Shown: positions 35,564-42,183 of the stretch, piece by piece
How the letters are laid out: each line of letters starts with the position of its first letter
How positions within the stretch are numbered: the stretch's first letter is position 1
Origin: Candidatus Competibacteraceae bacterium
Lineage (GTDB): Bacteria > Pseudomonadota > Gammaproteobacteria > Competibacterales > Competibacteraceae
Assembly (NCBI GenBank): GCA_003989075.1
Contig: RXIX01000016.1
Location: 1 to 42,183, forward strand
Direction: 5' to 3'
DNA: 42,183 bases
Translations under genes and position numbers: made by a program
The notes under the pieces: generated by a model
What the model was told of the DNA's origin: nothing
Databases searched by the model: none
Seen by the model: only the letters and a program-made list of their open reading frames with translations

Positions 35564-36189
35564 CAGTCGCGCGCCATCCAATCCGCCATGCACTGCTTCA
35601 CGCGCGTGCTAACCTCGGCTGCGGGCGCATCGGCGGCCACGATGCGGTAGCGGTCGGGATCGGCAGCGGCACGGGCCAGATACGCGGCGCGCACCCGGTC
35701 GAAGAATTCCAGGGCTTCAGCTTCAAAACGGTCTGCCGGTCCCCGTTGCGCAATGCGTCGCAGCCCGACAGGTACCGGAAGGTCAAAGAGCAACGTCAAG
35801 TCGGGACGCAGCTCGCCCTGCACCCAGTCCTCGAGCGCAGCGATACGCGCTGTCGGCAGGCCGCGCCCGCCGCCCTGATAGGCATAGGTCGCATCGGTGA
35901 AGCGGTCGCAGATGACCCATTGCCCCGCCGCTAGCGCTGGACGGATGACCTGGCGCAGGTGCTCGGCACGCGCGGCAAACATCAGCAACGCTTCAGTCTC
36001 GGGAGCAAGGCCCCCGTCGCGATGCGCCAACAGAAGGCCGCGTATTTCTTCGCCTAAGGCGGTTCCTCCGGGTTCGCGCGTCATCACTACCGGACACCCG
36101 GCACTCTGTAAGCACTCGCGAATCGCCACCAGTTGCGTGCTTTTCCCTGCACCTTCGATGCCTTCGACTGTGATAAACCGGCCCATCAT
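35563..36189 (-). CDS. tmk: Thymidylate kinase
   Basis: This 208-aa enzyme phosphorylates dTMP to dTDP. The P-loop [10 protein letters not shown] is at residues 9-18, then [14 protein letters not shown], the DRF motif in [20 protein letters not shown], and a lid with arginine in [15 protein letters not shown]. Residues and length are standard. GGAG lies seven bases before ATG 36189. It precedes holB with a one-base overlap and follows mltG. Confidence 0.98.
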   Translation of the reverse strand: MMGRFITVEGIEGAGKSTQLVAIRECLQSAGCPVVMTREPGGTALGEEIRGLLLAHRDGGLAPETEALLMFAARAEHLRQVIRPALAAGQWVICDRFTDATYAYQGGGRGLPTARIAALEDWVQGELRPDLTLLFDLPVPVGLRRIAQRGPADRFEAEALEFFDRVRAAYLARAAADPDRYRIVAADAPAAEVSTRVKQCMADWMARD

Positions 36190-36232
36190 TAATGCTCTCC
36201 GCGATAGACTCGCCCTTCAGGCGGGGGAGGCG

Positions 36233-37267
36233 TCAAGGTGTTTTGTCCCGGAGCTGATAGCGACGCACCGCGCGGTTATGTTCTTCCAGAGTGCGGGAAA
36301 AGACGTGGCCGCCTTCACCGGTCGCGACGAAATACAGAGCCTCACCCGGATCCGGCTCGACGGTCGCCGCCAGCGCCGCCGCACTGGGCAAGGCGATCGG
36401 CGTCGGCGGTAAGCCTTTGCGGGTATAGGTGTTATAGGGCGTATCGGTGCTCAGATCGCGGCGACGCAAATTGCCATCATAGGCGGCGCCAAGACCATAG
36501 ATCACGGTGGGATCGGTCTGCAGCGGCATGCCCAGACGCAGTCGGCGCAGAAATACCCCGGCAATCTGCGGCCGTTCCGCAGGCAGGCCGGTTTCCTTCT
36601 CGACGATCGAGGCCAGGATCAGCACCTGCTCGGGATTCTCCAGCGGCAGATCCGTCGCACGCCGCGCCCAGACCGTGGCCAGCTGCTGATCCAGCGCCGC
36701 CAGTGCCCGGTGCAGAAACGCCACATCGGTGGTGCCAGCGGGAAAATGGTAGGTATCGGGGAAAAAGCGCCCTTCGGGAAACAGGCCCGGCCGGCCCAGA
36801 CGCGCCATCACTTCAGCATCACTGGCCTCGCCCAGGGTCTGGACGATCTTGGGGTGCGCAGCCAATGCCTGACGCAGCTGACGGAAGGTCCAGCCTTCCA
36901 CTACCGTCAGCGGATACTGGATCACCCGTCCGGCGACGATCCGGCCCAGCAGCAGACGCGGTGTATCACCCGCCTGCAGAGCATATTCACCGGCCTTGAG
37001 GCGCGGCGCCAGCCCATGGAGACGGGCATAGGCCTGCAGATACAGCGCGGACCGCAACAGGCCAGGCTGCTGGCGCAACTGGCGGGCCAACCCGGCGATG
37101 CCGCTGCCCGGCTTCAACTCCAGCACCAGGCCCGCCGCAGGCACTCCCAGAGGCGTGTCGAGAAACACCTGATAATCAGCGTACACCATGTACAGCGCCG
37201 GCCCAAAAACCAGGACCAGCGCCGCCAGAACGCCACTCAGGCCGCGCAACCACCCAGAAAACGCCAA
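36233..37267 (-). CDS. mltG: Endolytic murein transglycosylase MltG
   Basis: This protein of about 344 aa is anchored by one N-terminal membrane helix (LRGLSGVLAALVLVFGPAL) and acts in the periplasm, cutting nascent peptidoglycan glycan strands to set their length. The YceG domain is clear: LARQLRQQPGLL, RLKAGEYAL, VVEGWTFRQLR and the catalytic Glu in ILASIVEKETGL, then LQTDPTVIYGLG and YNTYTRKGLPPTPI. TTG 37267 fits best: GGGGAG stands seven bases upstream. A TTG at 37282 would leave it without a site. It lies between fabF and tmk; pabC, often present here, is missing. Confidence 0.95.
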   Translation of the reverse strand: MAFSGWLRGLSGVLAALVLVFGPALYMVYADYQVFLDTPLGVPAAGLVLELKPGSGIAGLARQLRQQPGLLRSALYLQAYARLHGLAPRLKAGEYALQAGDTPRLLLGRIVAGRVIQYPLTVVEGWTFRQLRQALAAHPKIVQTLGEASDAEVMARLGRPGLFPEGRFFPDTYHFPAGTTDVAFLHRALAALDQQLATVWARRATDLPLENPEQVLILASIVEKETGLPAERPQIAGVFLRRLRLGMPLQTDPTVIYGLGAAYDGNLRRRDLSTDTPYNTYTRKGLPPTPIALPSAAALAATVEPDPGEALYFVATGEGGHVFSRTLEEHNRAVRRYQLRDKTP

Positions 37268-37313
37268 CGATCCGCTCCCCAATCGCGCCCTGTGCCGGCG
37301 TAGGCCGAGGCGC

Positions 37314-38555
37314 TCAATCCAGGGCGCGGAATATCACGGTGCCGTTGGTGCCGCCGAAACCAAAGGAATTCGACAGCGCTACACGGATACGCCGCTCCTG
37401 GGCGACATGCGGCACATAGTTCAGATCGCAGCCCGGCTCGGCCTCGTCCAGATTGATGGTCGGTGGCGCCACCTGATCACGGATCGCCAGAATGGTGAAA
37501 ATCGCTTCCACACCACCGGCAGCACCGAGCAGATGCCCGGTCATCGACTTGGTCGAACTCATCGCCAGGCGCGCGGCATGATCGCCGAACACCGCCTTGG
37601 CGGCATCGCTTTCGATCTTGTCGCCTGCGGGTGTCGAGGTGCCATGGGCATTGATGTAGTCAACGGCATCCGGATTCAGCCCGGCATCACGCAGGGCGTT
37701 GATCATCGCCCGCCGGGCACCATCCCCATCTGGCGGCGGCAGGGTCATGTGGTAGGCATCGCCGCTCATGCCAAAACCGATCAGTTCGGCATGGATGTGC
37801 GCGCCACGCCGCCGGGCGTGTTCGTACTCCTCCAGCACCACCACACCGGCACCATCACTGAGCACAAAGCCGTCACGATCCTTGTCCCAGGGACGGCTGG
37901 CCTTTTCCGGCTCGTCGTTGCGCGACGACAGCGCCCGCGCCGCCGCAAATCCACATAGGCCAGTCGGCGTGGTCGCCATTTCCGCACCACCGGCAACCAT
38001 CACGTCGGCATCACCATAGGCGATCAGCCGGCCCGCCAGGCCAATGCTGTGGGTGCCTGTGGTGCAGGCGGTGACTACGGCCAGATTCGGACCCTTGATG
38101 CCGTAGAGGATCGACAGGTTGCCCGAGACCATGTTGATGATGCTGCGCGGCACGAAAAACGGCGTCAACCGACGCGGACCACCCTTGAGGAAGGCGGCGT
38201 GACCTTCCTCGATGCCGGGCAGGCCGCCGATGCCGGAGCCGATATAGGTGCCGATACGCTCGGCGTTGGCCTCGGTAATTTCCAGGCCGGAATCACGGAT
38301 CGCCTGCACCGCGGCACCGATGCCGTAGTGGATGAAGGCGTCCATCTTCTTGGCTTCCTTGATATTCAGGTACTGCTCGACCTGAAAATCACGCACCGCA
38401 CCACCGATACGCACCGGCATGGCACTGGTATCGAAGGCGGTGATCAGCCCGATACCGCTGCGACCGGCCAGAATGTTGGTCCATGCGGTCTCCACGGCAC
38501 TGCCGACTGGAGACACGATGCCCATGCCTGTCACTACTACCCGCCGCTTGGCCAC
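37314..38555 (-). CDS. fabF: 3-oxoacyl-ACP synthase II
   Basis: This 413-aa elongating condensing enzyme of fatty acid synthesis joins malonyl-ACP to acyl-ACP. The catalytic triad is C164 in [11 protein letters not shown], His in [11 protein letters not shown] and His in [11 protein letters not shown]. The start is GTG 38555 ([12 protein letters not shown]), with GAGGG seven bases upstream. An upstream ATG at 38597 adds 14 atypical residues and no site. It follows acpP with a 104-bp gap containing a hairpin. Length matches E. coli FabF. Confidence 0.98.
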   Translation of the reverse strand: MAKRRVVVTGMGIVSPVGSAVETAWTNILAGRSGIGLITAFDTSAMPVRIGGAVRDFQVEQYLNIKEAKKMDAFIHYGIGAAVQAIRDSGLEITEANAERIGTYIGSGIGGLPGIEEGHAAFLKGGPRRLTPFFVPRSIINMVSGNLSILYGIKGPNLAVVTACTTGTHSIGLAGRLIAYGDADVMVAGGAEMATTPTGLCGFAAARALSSRNDEPEKASRPWDKDRDGFVLSDGAGVVVLEEYEHARRRGAHIHAELIGFGMSGDAYHMTLPPPDGDGARRAMINALRDAGLNPDAVDYINAHGTSTPAGDKIESDAAKAVFGDHAARLAMSSTKSMTGHLLGAAGGVEAIFTILAIRDQVAPPTINLDEAEPGCDLNYVPHVAQERRIRVALSNSFGFGGTNGTVIFRALD

Positions 38556-38603
38556 CGGACTACCCTCTTCTGTGCTGCACTGACAATACACTGACAAAAC
38601 AAG

Positions 38604-38630
38604 GCCGCGGCCCCCAAAGGTGACCGCGGC
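38604..38630 (-). terminator. Hairpin between acpP and fabF, possible attenuator
   Basis: On the minus strand GCCGCGG and CCGCGGC pair around a 13-base loop and are followed by CCTTGTTTTG, a weak U-rich tail. It may end some transcripts after acpP, giving more acyl carrier protein than FabF. Confidence 0.5.
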
Positions 38631-38659
38631 GCCGCTCTCTGCTGCTGCGAACCGACACC

Positions 38660-38905
38660 TTAACCCTGATGCGACGCGATATAGTCGATCGCCTGCTGGA
38701 CGGTGGTGATCTTCTCGGCGTCCTCATCGGGAATTTCGAGCTCGAATTCCTCTTCCAGGGCCATCACCAGTTCCACGGTGTCCAGGGAATCGGCGCCGAG
38801 ATCCTCAACGAAGGAGGCCTCGTTGGTGACCTGCTCTTCCTTCACCCCCAACTGCTCGATGATGATTTTCTTGACGCGCGCTTCGATGTTGCTGATGTCA
38901 GTCAT
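38660..38905 (-). CDS. acpP: Acyl carrier protein
   Basis: This 81-aa acidic protein carries growing acyl chains on 4'-phosphopantetheine. The attachment serine is S40 in [19 protein letters not shown]. Helix pattern and pI are typical of AcpP. ATG 38905 begins [16 protein letters not shown] possible promoter precedes it and a hairpin follows it, which suits its high demand. It lies between fabG and fabF as usual. Confidence 0.98.
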   Translation of the reverse strand: MTDISNIEARVKKIIIEQLGVKEEQVTNEASFVEDLGADSLDTVELVMALEEEFELEIPDEDAEKITTVQQAIDYIASHQG

Positions 38906-38958
38906 GATGGTTTGCTTCCTCGTTGTGAATCCAGACGACCGCGGCACTGCCGCGGGCT

Positions 38959-38964
38959 ATTGTA
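38959..38964 (-). promoter_or_regulatory. Possible acpP promoter -10 element
   Basis: Minus-strand TACAAT lies 53 bases before the acpP start. The -35 at 17 bp (TGGATT) is weak. The 211-bp fabG-acpP gap (38906-39116) holds no gene. Confidence 0.4.
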
Positions 38965-39116
38965 TGGAAAAGCCTGATGCCAATCCACCCATTGAAAAAT
39001 GCAAGTTGGCGCGAATCCTGAAAATTCCACTCCAGGCACAATCCAGCCCAAGGCCGGGGAATCCGGTTTCGCCCCGCATCCGGATGAACAACATCCATTC
39101 TAGCGGCTCATGGCCA

Positions 39117-39863
39117 TCAGGCCATGTACATGCCGCCGTTGACGTGCAGGGTTTCGCCGGTCACATAGGCTGCTTCAGCCGAAACCAGAAATGCCACGGC
39201 ATTGGCGATATCCTGCGCCGCGCCCAGACGCTGCAGCGGAATCGTGCCGACCAGTGCAGCCCGCTGGGCATCGGGCAGGGACCGGGTCATGTCGGTGTCG
39301 ATAAAGCCCGGGGCCACCGCGTTCACGGTGATATTGCGCGAACCCACCTCGCGGGCAAGCGACTTGGTAAAACCGATGATGCCAGCCTTGGCCGCTGCGT
39401 AATTGGCCTGTCCGGCATTGCCGGTGGCGCCGATCACCGAGGTGATGCTGACGATGCGGCCACGTTGCGCCTTCATCATGCCCCGCAGCACCGCCTTGCT
39501 CAGGCGATAGACCGAGGACAGATTGGTGTTGAGAATCGCCGCCCACTCTTCTTCCTTCATGCGCAGGAGCAGGTTATCGCGGGTGATGCCGGCGTTGTTC
39601 ACCAGGATGCTTGGCGCACCGAACTCGTTGGTTACGGCCTTGATGGTCGCATCCACCGAAGCCGGATCCGTCACATCCAGACACAGGCCACGGCCTGTGA
39701 TTCCCTGTTCGCGCAGATCCACGGTAATAGCTTCCGCGCCGGCTTCCGTGGTGGCGGTGCCGATCACAGTGGCGCCGCGGCGGCCGAGTTCGCGGGCAAT
39801 GGCCTGACCAATGCCACGGCTGGCGCCGCTGACCAGGGCGATTTCGCCTTGCAGCGTGCTCAT
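39117..39863 (-). CDS. fabG: 3-oxoacyl-ACP reductase
   Basis: This 248-aa NADPH-dependent SDR reduces 3-oxoacyl-ACP in each elongation cycle. Motifs: SGASRGIGQAIA near the N-terminus, NNAGITRDNLLLRMKEEEW, the catalytic Ser in SITSVIGATGNAG and Y-x3-K in NYAAAKAG. The C-terminus VNGGMYMA is the FabG standard. GGAG precedes ATG 39863. fabH lies upstream with an 87-bp gap, where fabD would usually be. Confidence 0.98.
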   Translation of the reverse strand: MSTLQGEIALVSGASRGIGQAIARELGRRGATVIGTATTEAGAEAITVDLREQGITGRGLCLDVTDPASVDATIKAVTNEFGAPSILVNNAGITRDNLLLRMKEEEWAAILNTNLSSVYRLSKAVLRGMMKAQRGRIVSITSVIGATGNAGQANYAAAKAGIIGFTKSLAREVGSRNITVNAVAPGFIDTDMTRSLPDAQRAALVGTIPLQRLGAAQDIANAVAFLVSAEAAYVTGETLHVNGGMYMA

Positions 39864-39950
39864 GTAGTGCAGTCTCCTTTGGTTCGCGCCGCCGTGCGCA
39901 TCCAGCGTGGATGACAGCGGCGCTCCGTCGCTACTTGTAGTAGTCCGCTG

Positions 39951-40919
39951 CTAGTATTTGAGCAGCGTTGCGCCCCAGGTAAAGCCACCGCCGAAGCCTT
40001 CCAGCAGCAGCGTATGGCCACGCTGAATGCGGCCATCGCGCACCGCCACATCCAGAGCCAGCGGAATCGACGCCGCTGAGGTGTTGCCATGCGTCCGCAC
40101 GCAGTCCACAACCCGATCCTCGGACAGGCCCAAGCGCTTGGCGGTAGCCGCCAGGATGCGGCGGTTGGCCTGATGGGGAATCAGCCAGTCGATATCGGCG
40201 ATACTCATCTGGTTGGCGACCAGAATCTGCTCGGCGATATCCTTGAGTGTGGTCACCGCTACCTTGAAGACTTCGCTGCCGCGCATCTCCACAAAGGCGG
40301 CATTCTGCTGGGTCTGATCATAGCCGCTCGAAACTCCAGCCGGCACCCACAGCAATTCCTTATAGCGGCCATCAGCACCCAACCGGCTGTCGATGATTCC
40401 AGGTGCGTCCGCCGCCTCCAGCACCACCGCGCCGGCGCCATCGCCAAACAGGATGCAGGTGCCGCGATCTTCCCAGTTAATGATCCGGGTGAAGGTATCG
40501 GCGCCGACCACCAGGGCACGACGTGCGCCACCGGTGCGAATGAAGCGATGGGCAATGTCCAGCGCATAAACGAAGCCGGTGCAGACCGCCTGTACATCAA
40601 AGGCCGGCACACCGTGGCAGCCAAGGCGGTGCTGCAACTGGGTAGCGACGCTCGGAAAAACATGATCCGGCGTGGTCGTACCCAGCACGATCAGGTCGAT
40701 GTCGCGCCCTTCGAGAGCGGCGGCTTCCAGGGCACGCCGGGCGGCCTGTTCGGCCAGATCGCAGGTGGTTTCCCCGGGCGCGGCAATGTGACGCTCTTCG
40801 ACGCCGGTGCGTTCAACGATCCATTCCGCCGTGGTCTCGATTTTCTGTTCGAGATCGGCATTAGTGAGCACGGTCTGCGGCAGATAGCTGCCGGTTCCGA
40901 TGATCCTGGCGTAGTTCAA
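39951..40919 (-). CDS. fabH: 3-oxoacyl-ACP synthase III
   Basis: This 322-aa enzyme starts fatty acid synthesis by condensing acetyl-CoA with malonyl-ACP. The catalytic triad is C113 in [12 protein letters not shown], His in [11 protein letters not shown] and Asn in [11 protein letters not shown]. Length and termini ([13 protein letters not shown]) are standard. Its ATG overlaps the plsX stop by four bases (ATGA), so the two are coupled. Confidence 0.98.
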   Translation of the reverse strand: MNYARIIGTGSYLPQTVLTNADLEQKIETTAEWIVERTGVEERHIAAPGETTCDLAEQAARRALEAAALEGRDIDLIVLGTTTPDHVFPSVATQLQHRLGCHGVPAFDVQAVCTGFVYALDIAHRFIRTGGARRALVVGADTFTRIINWEDRGTCILFGDGAGAVVLEAADAPGIIDSRLGADGRYKELLWVPAGVSSGYDQTQQNAAFVEMRGSEVFKVAVTTLKDIAEQILVANQMSIADIDWLIPHQANRRILAATAKRLGLSEDRVVDCVRTHGNTSAASIPLALDVAVRDGRIQRGHTLLLEGFGGGFTWGATLLKY

Positions 40920-41944
40920 AGCGCTTGTCTCTCGGCGTGAAGGGCGGCGAGATGGGTATTGATGCGCCGTGGCACAACCTGCTCGGCTTCCAGCATCGCC
41001 ACATGAATGGCATTGGCAAAAGCCAGCGCATCGGCACCCCCGTGGCTCTTGACAACGGTCCCCTGCAAACCCAGCAGGCTGGCACCGTTGTAGCGGCGCG
41101 GGTCAATGCGGCGACTGAAGGCACGCAGCACCGGCAGGGCAATCAGACCGGCCAGACGGGTCAGTGGGTTGCGCTTGAATTCCTGGCTCATGAAATGGCG
41201 CACCAGCTTGGCGACGCCCTCGCTGCTCTTAAGGGCGATATTGCCGACAAAACCGTCGCAGACCACGACATCGATATCATCCAGGTAGATGCCGTCACCC
41301 TCGACGAAACCGACGTAGTTGAGATCGCTGTTCGCCAGCAGATGGGCCGCTCCCTTGACCTGCTCATTGCCCTTGATATCTTCCTCACCGATATTGAGCA
41401 GGCCCACCCGCGGCCGCTCGACACCGTTGACCATCGCCAGCACCGAACCCATCACCGCAAACTGCAGCAGATGTTCGGCCTTGCTGTCGACGTTGGCGCC
41501 CAGATCCAGCACCCGGGTCTGACCGCGCACGGTCGGCAGCGTCGTGCAGATGGCGGGACGGTCAATGCCGGGCAGAGTCTTGAGCACGAAGCGGGCGGTC
41601 GCCATCAGCGCACCGGTGTTGCCCGCGCTGACGCAGGCATCGGCTTCACCCTGCTTGACCAGGTTGATCGCCACCCGCATCGATGAATCCTTCTTGACGC
41701 GCAGCGCCTGGCCAGGCGACTCGTCCATACTCACCAGTTGCGAAGCATGGCGAATGAGGATACCGGGATGTCCCTGCGCCTTGAGATGAGCGAGCCGGGC
41801 CGACAGTACGTCCTCCTGGCCGACAAGGATCAGGCGCAGGGGAACGCGCGCGGACTCCAGCACCTGCAGGGCGGCGGGCACAACGACATCAGGACCGATA
41901 TCGCCGCCCATGCCATCCAGGGCGATGGTCAACGGCCGGTTCAT
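40916..41944 (-). CDS. plsX: Phosphate acyltransferase PlsX
   Basis: This 342-aa peripheral enzyme makes acyl-phosphate from acyl-ACP, the donor for PlsY in phospholipid synthesis. Conserved features: [20 protein letters not shown] at the N-terminus, [45 protein letters not shown] and [17 protein letters not shown] 41944 starts [11 protein letters not shown], as in homologues; the longer open frame upstream runs into the rpmF region. It sits between rpmF and fabH, the conserved order, and is coupled to fabH. Confidence 0.97.
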   Translation of the reverse strand: MNRPLTIALDGMGGDIGPDVVVPAALQVLESARVPLRLILVGQEDVLSARLAHLKAQGHPGILIRHASQLVSMDESPGQALRVKKDSSMRVAINLVKQGEADACVSAGNTGALMATARFVLKTLPGIDRPAICTTLPTVRGQTRVLDLGANVDSKAEHLLQFAVMGSVLAMVNGVERPRVGLLNIGEEDIKGNEQVKGAAHLLANSDLNYVGFVEGDGIYLDDIDVVVCDGFVGNIALKSSEGVAKLVRHFMSQEFKRNPLTRLAGLIALPVLRAFSRRIDPRRYNGASLLGLQGTVVKSHGGADALAFANAIHVAMLEAEQVVPRRINTHLAALHAERQAL

Positions 41945-41984
41945 GGCATGAGATACCGCATCATGGGCGGCCGACGCACGCGGC

Positions 41985-42179
41985 TCAATCTTCGCTTTCA
42001 GCAGCCGCTGGCTCGCTGATGACCTTGCGACCACGGTAGAAGCCATTCGGTGTCACATGATGACGGCGGTGCAGCTCACCAGAGCTGCGATCGGTCGCCA
42101 GCGTCGGGCCAGTCAGGGCGTCATGGGCGCGGCGCATGCCACGCTTGGAAGGACTCTTGCGGCTTTTTTGTACGGCCAT
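41985..42179 (-). CDS. rpmF: 50S ribosomal protein L32
   Basis: This 64-aa basic protein matches bL32: [22 protein letters not shown], then [22 protein letters not shown]. It lacks the zinc-binding cysteines, as in E. coli L32. A short acidic tail ([10 protein letters not shown]) extends beyond the usual end. It lies 40 bp upstream of plsX, the conserved rpmF-plsX-fab order. The window ends four bases before its start, so its ribosome-binding site is not visible. Confidence 0.97.
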   Translation of the reverse strand: MAVQKSRKSPSKRGMRRAHDALTGPTLATDRSSGELHRRHHVTPNGFYRGRKVISEPAAAESED

Positions 42180-42183
42180 TTCA

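Overview
The window is GC-rich, gene-dense bacterial chromosome. The order rpmF-plsX-fabH-fabG-acpP-fabF-mltG-tmk-holB-pilZ-tatD on the minus strand, together with guaB-guaA and an EttA-type ABC-F ATPase, points to a gammaproteobacterium. A Chromatiales- or Competibacteraceae-like lineage is my guess, not something the sequence proves. I see no tRNA, rRNA, CRISPR array or prophage. The only mobile DNA is a decayed TnpB-type IS end.

Layout. 1-1.5 kb: the N-terminal part of a membrane histidine kinase, cut by the window edge at its phospho-acceptor His, diverging from an OmpR/PhoB-like response regulator. 1.5-1.9 kb: a truncated tnpB with its right-end hairpin. 1.9-5.0 kb: guaA and guaB, with a 37-bp tandem duplication upstream of guaB. 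5.2-15.1 kb: a lipid locus holding an alpha/beta hydrolase, a FadD-type acyl-CoA ligase, a divergent TetR regulator, a patatin phospholipase, a phasin-like granule protein, a wax ester synthase/diacylglycerol acyltransferase (WS/DGAT), an acyl-CoA-binding protein, a membrane-anchored helical protein and a two-domain fatty acyl-CoA reductase. 15.3-19.7 kb: a BCP peroxiredoxin, a PP2C phosphatase and a large membrane Ser/Thr kinase with a C-terminal FGE/SUMF1-like domain. 19.7-24.1 kb: a MaoC hydratase, then etfB, etfA and an acyl-CoA dehydrogenase. 24.2-26.8 kb: mrpD-E-F-G of a cation/proton antiporter without A, B and C. 26.9-30.6 kb: malonyl-CoA decarboxylase and a secreted VolA/Pla-1-like lipase. 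30.7-32.8 kb: EttA and a small unknown protein. 32.7-42.2 kb: the minus-strand housekeeping block, in which fabD is missing from its usual place between fabH and fabG.

How the genes fit together. The most interesting region is the 6.1-15.1 kb locus. It encodes a full route from free fatty acid to storage wax ester: activation (FadD), acyl-CoA buffering (ACBP), reduction to fatty alcohol (acyl-CoA reductase) and esterification (WS/DGAT). A possible lipase (patatin), a possible lipid-body coat protein (phasin-like) and a local TetR regulator lie among them. Beta-oxidation and malonyl-CoA genes follow within 15 kb, so the window as a whole looks like a lipid storage and turnover neighbourhood. 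The grouping and its interpretation are inference; the individual enzyme families are recognisable from motifs.
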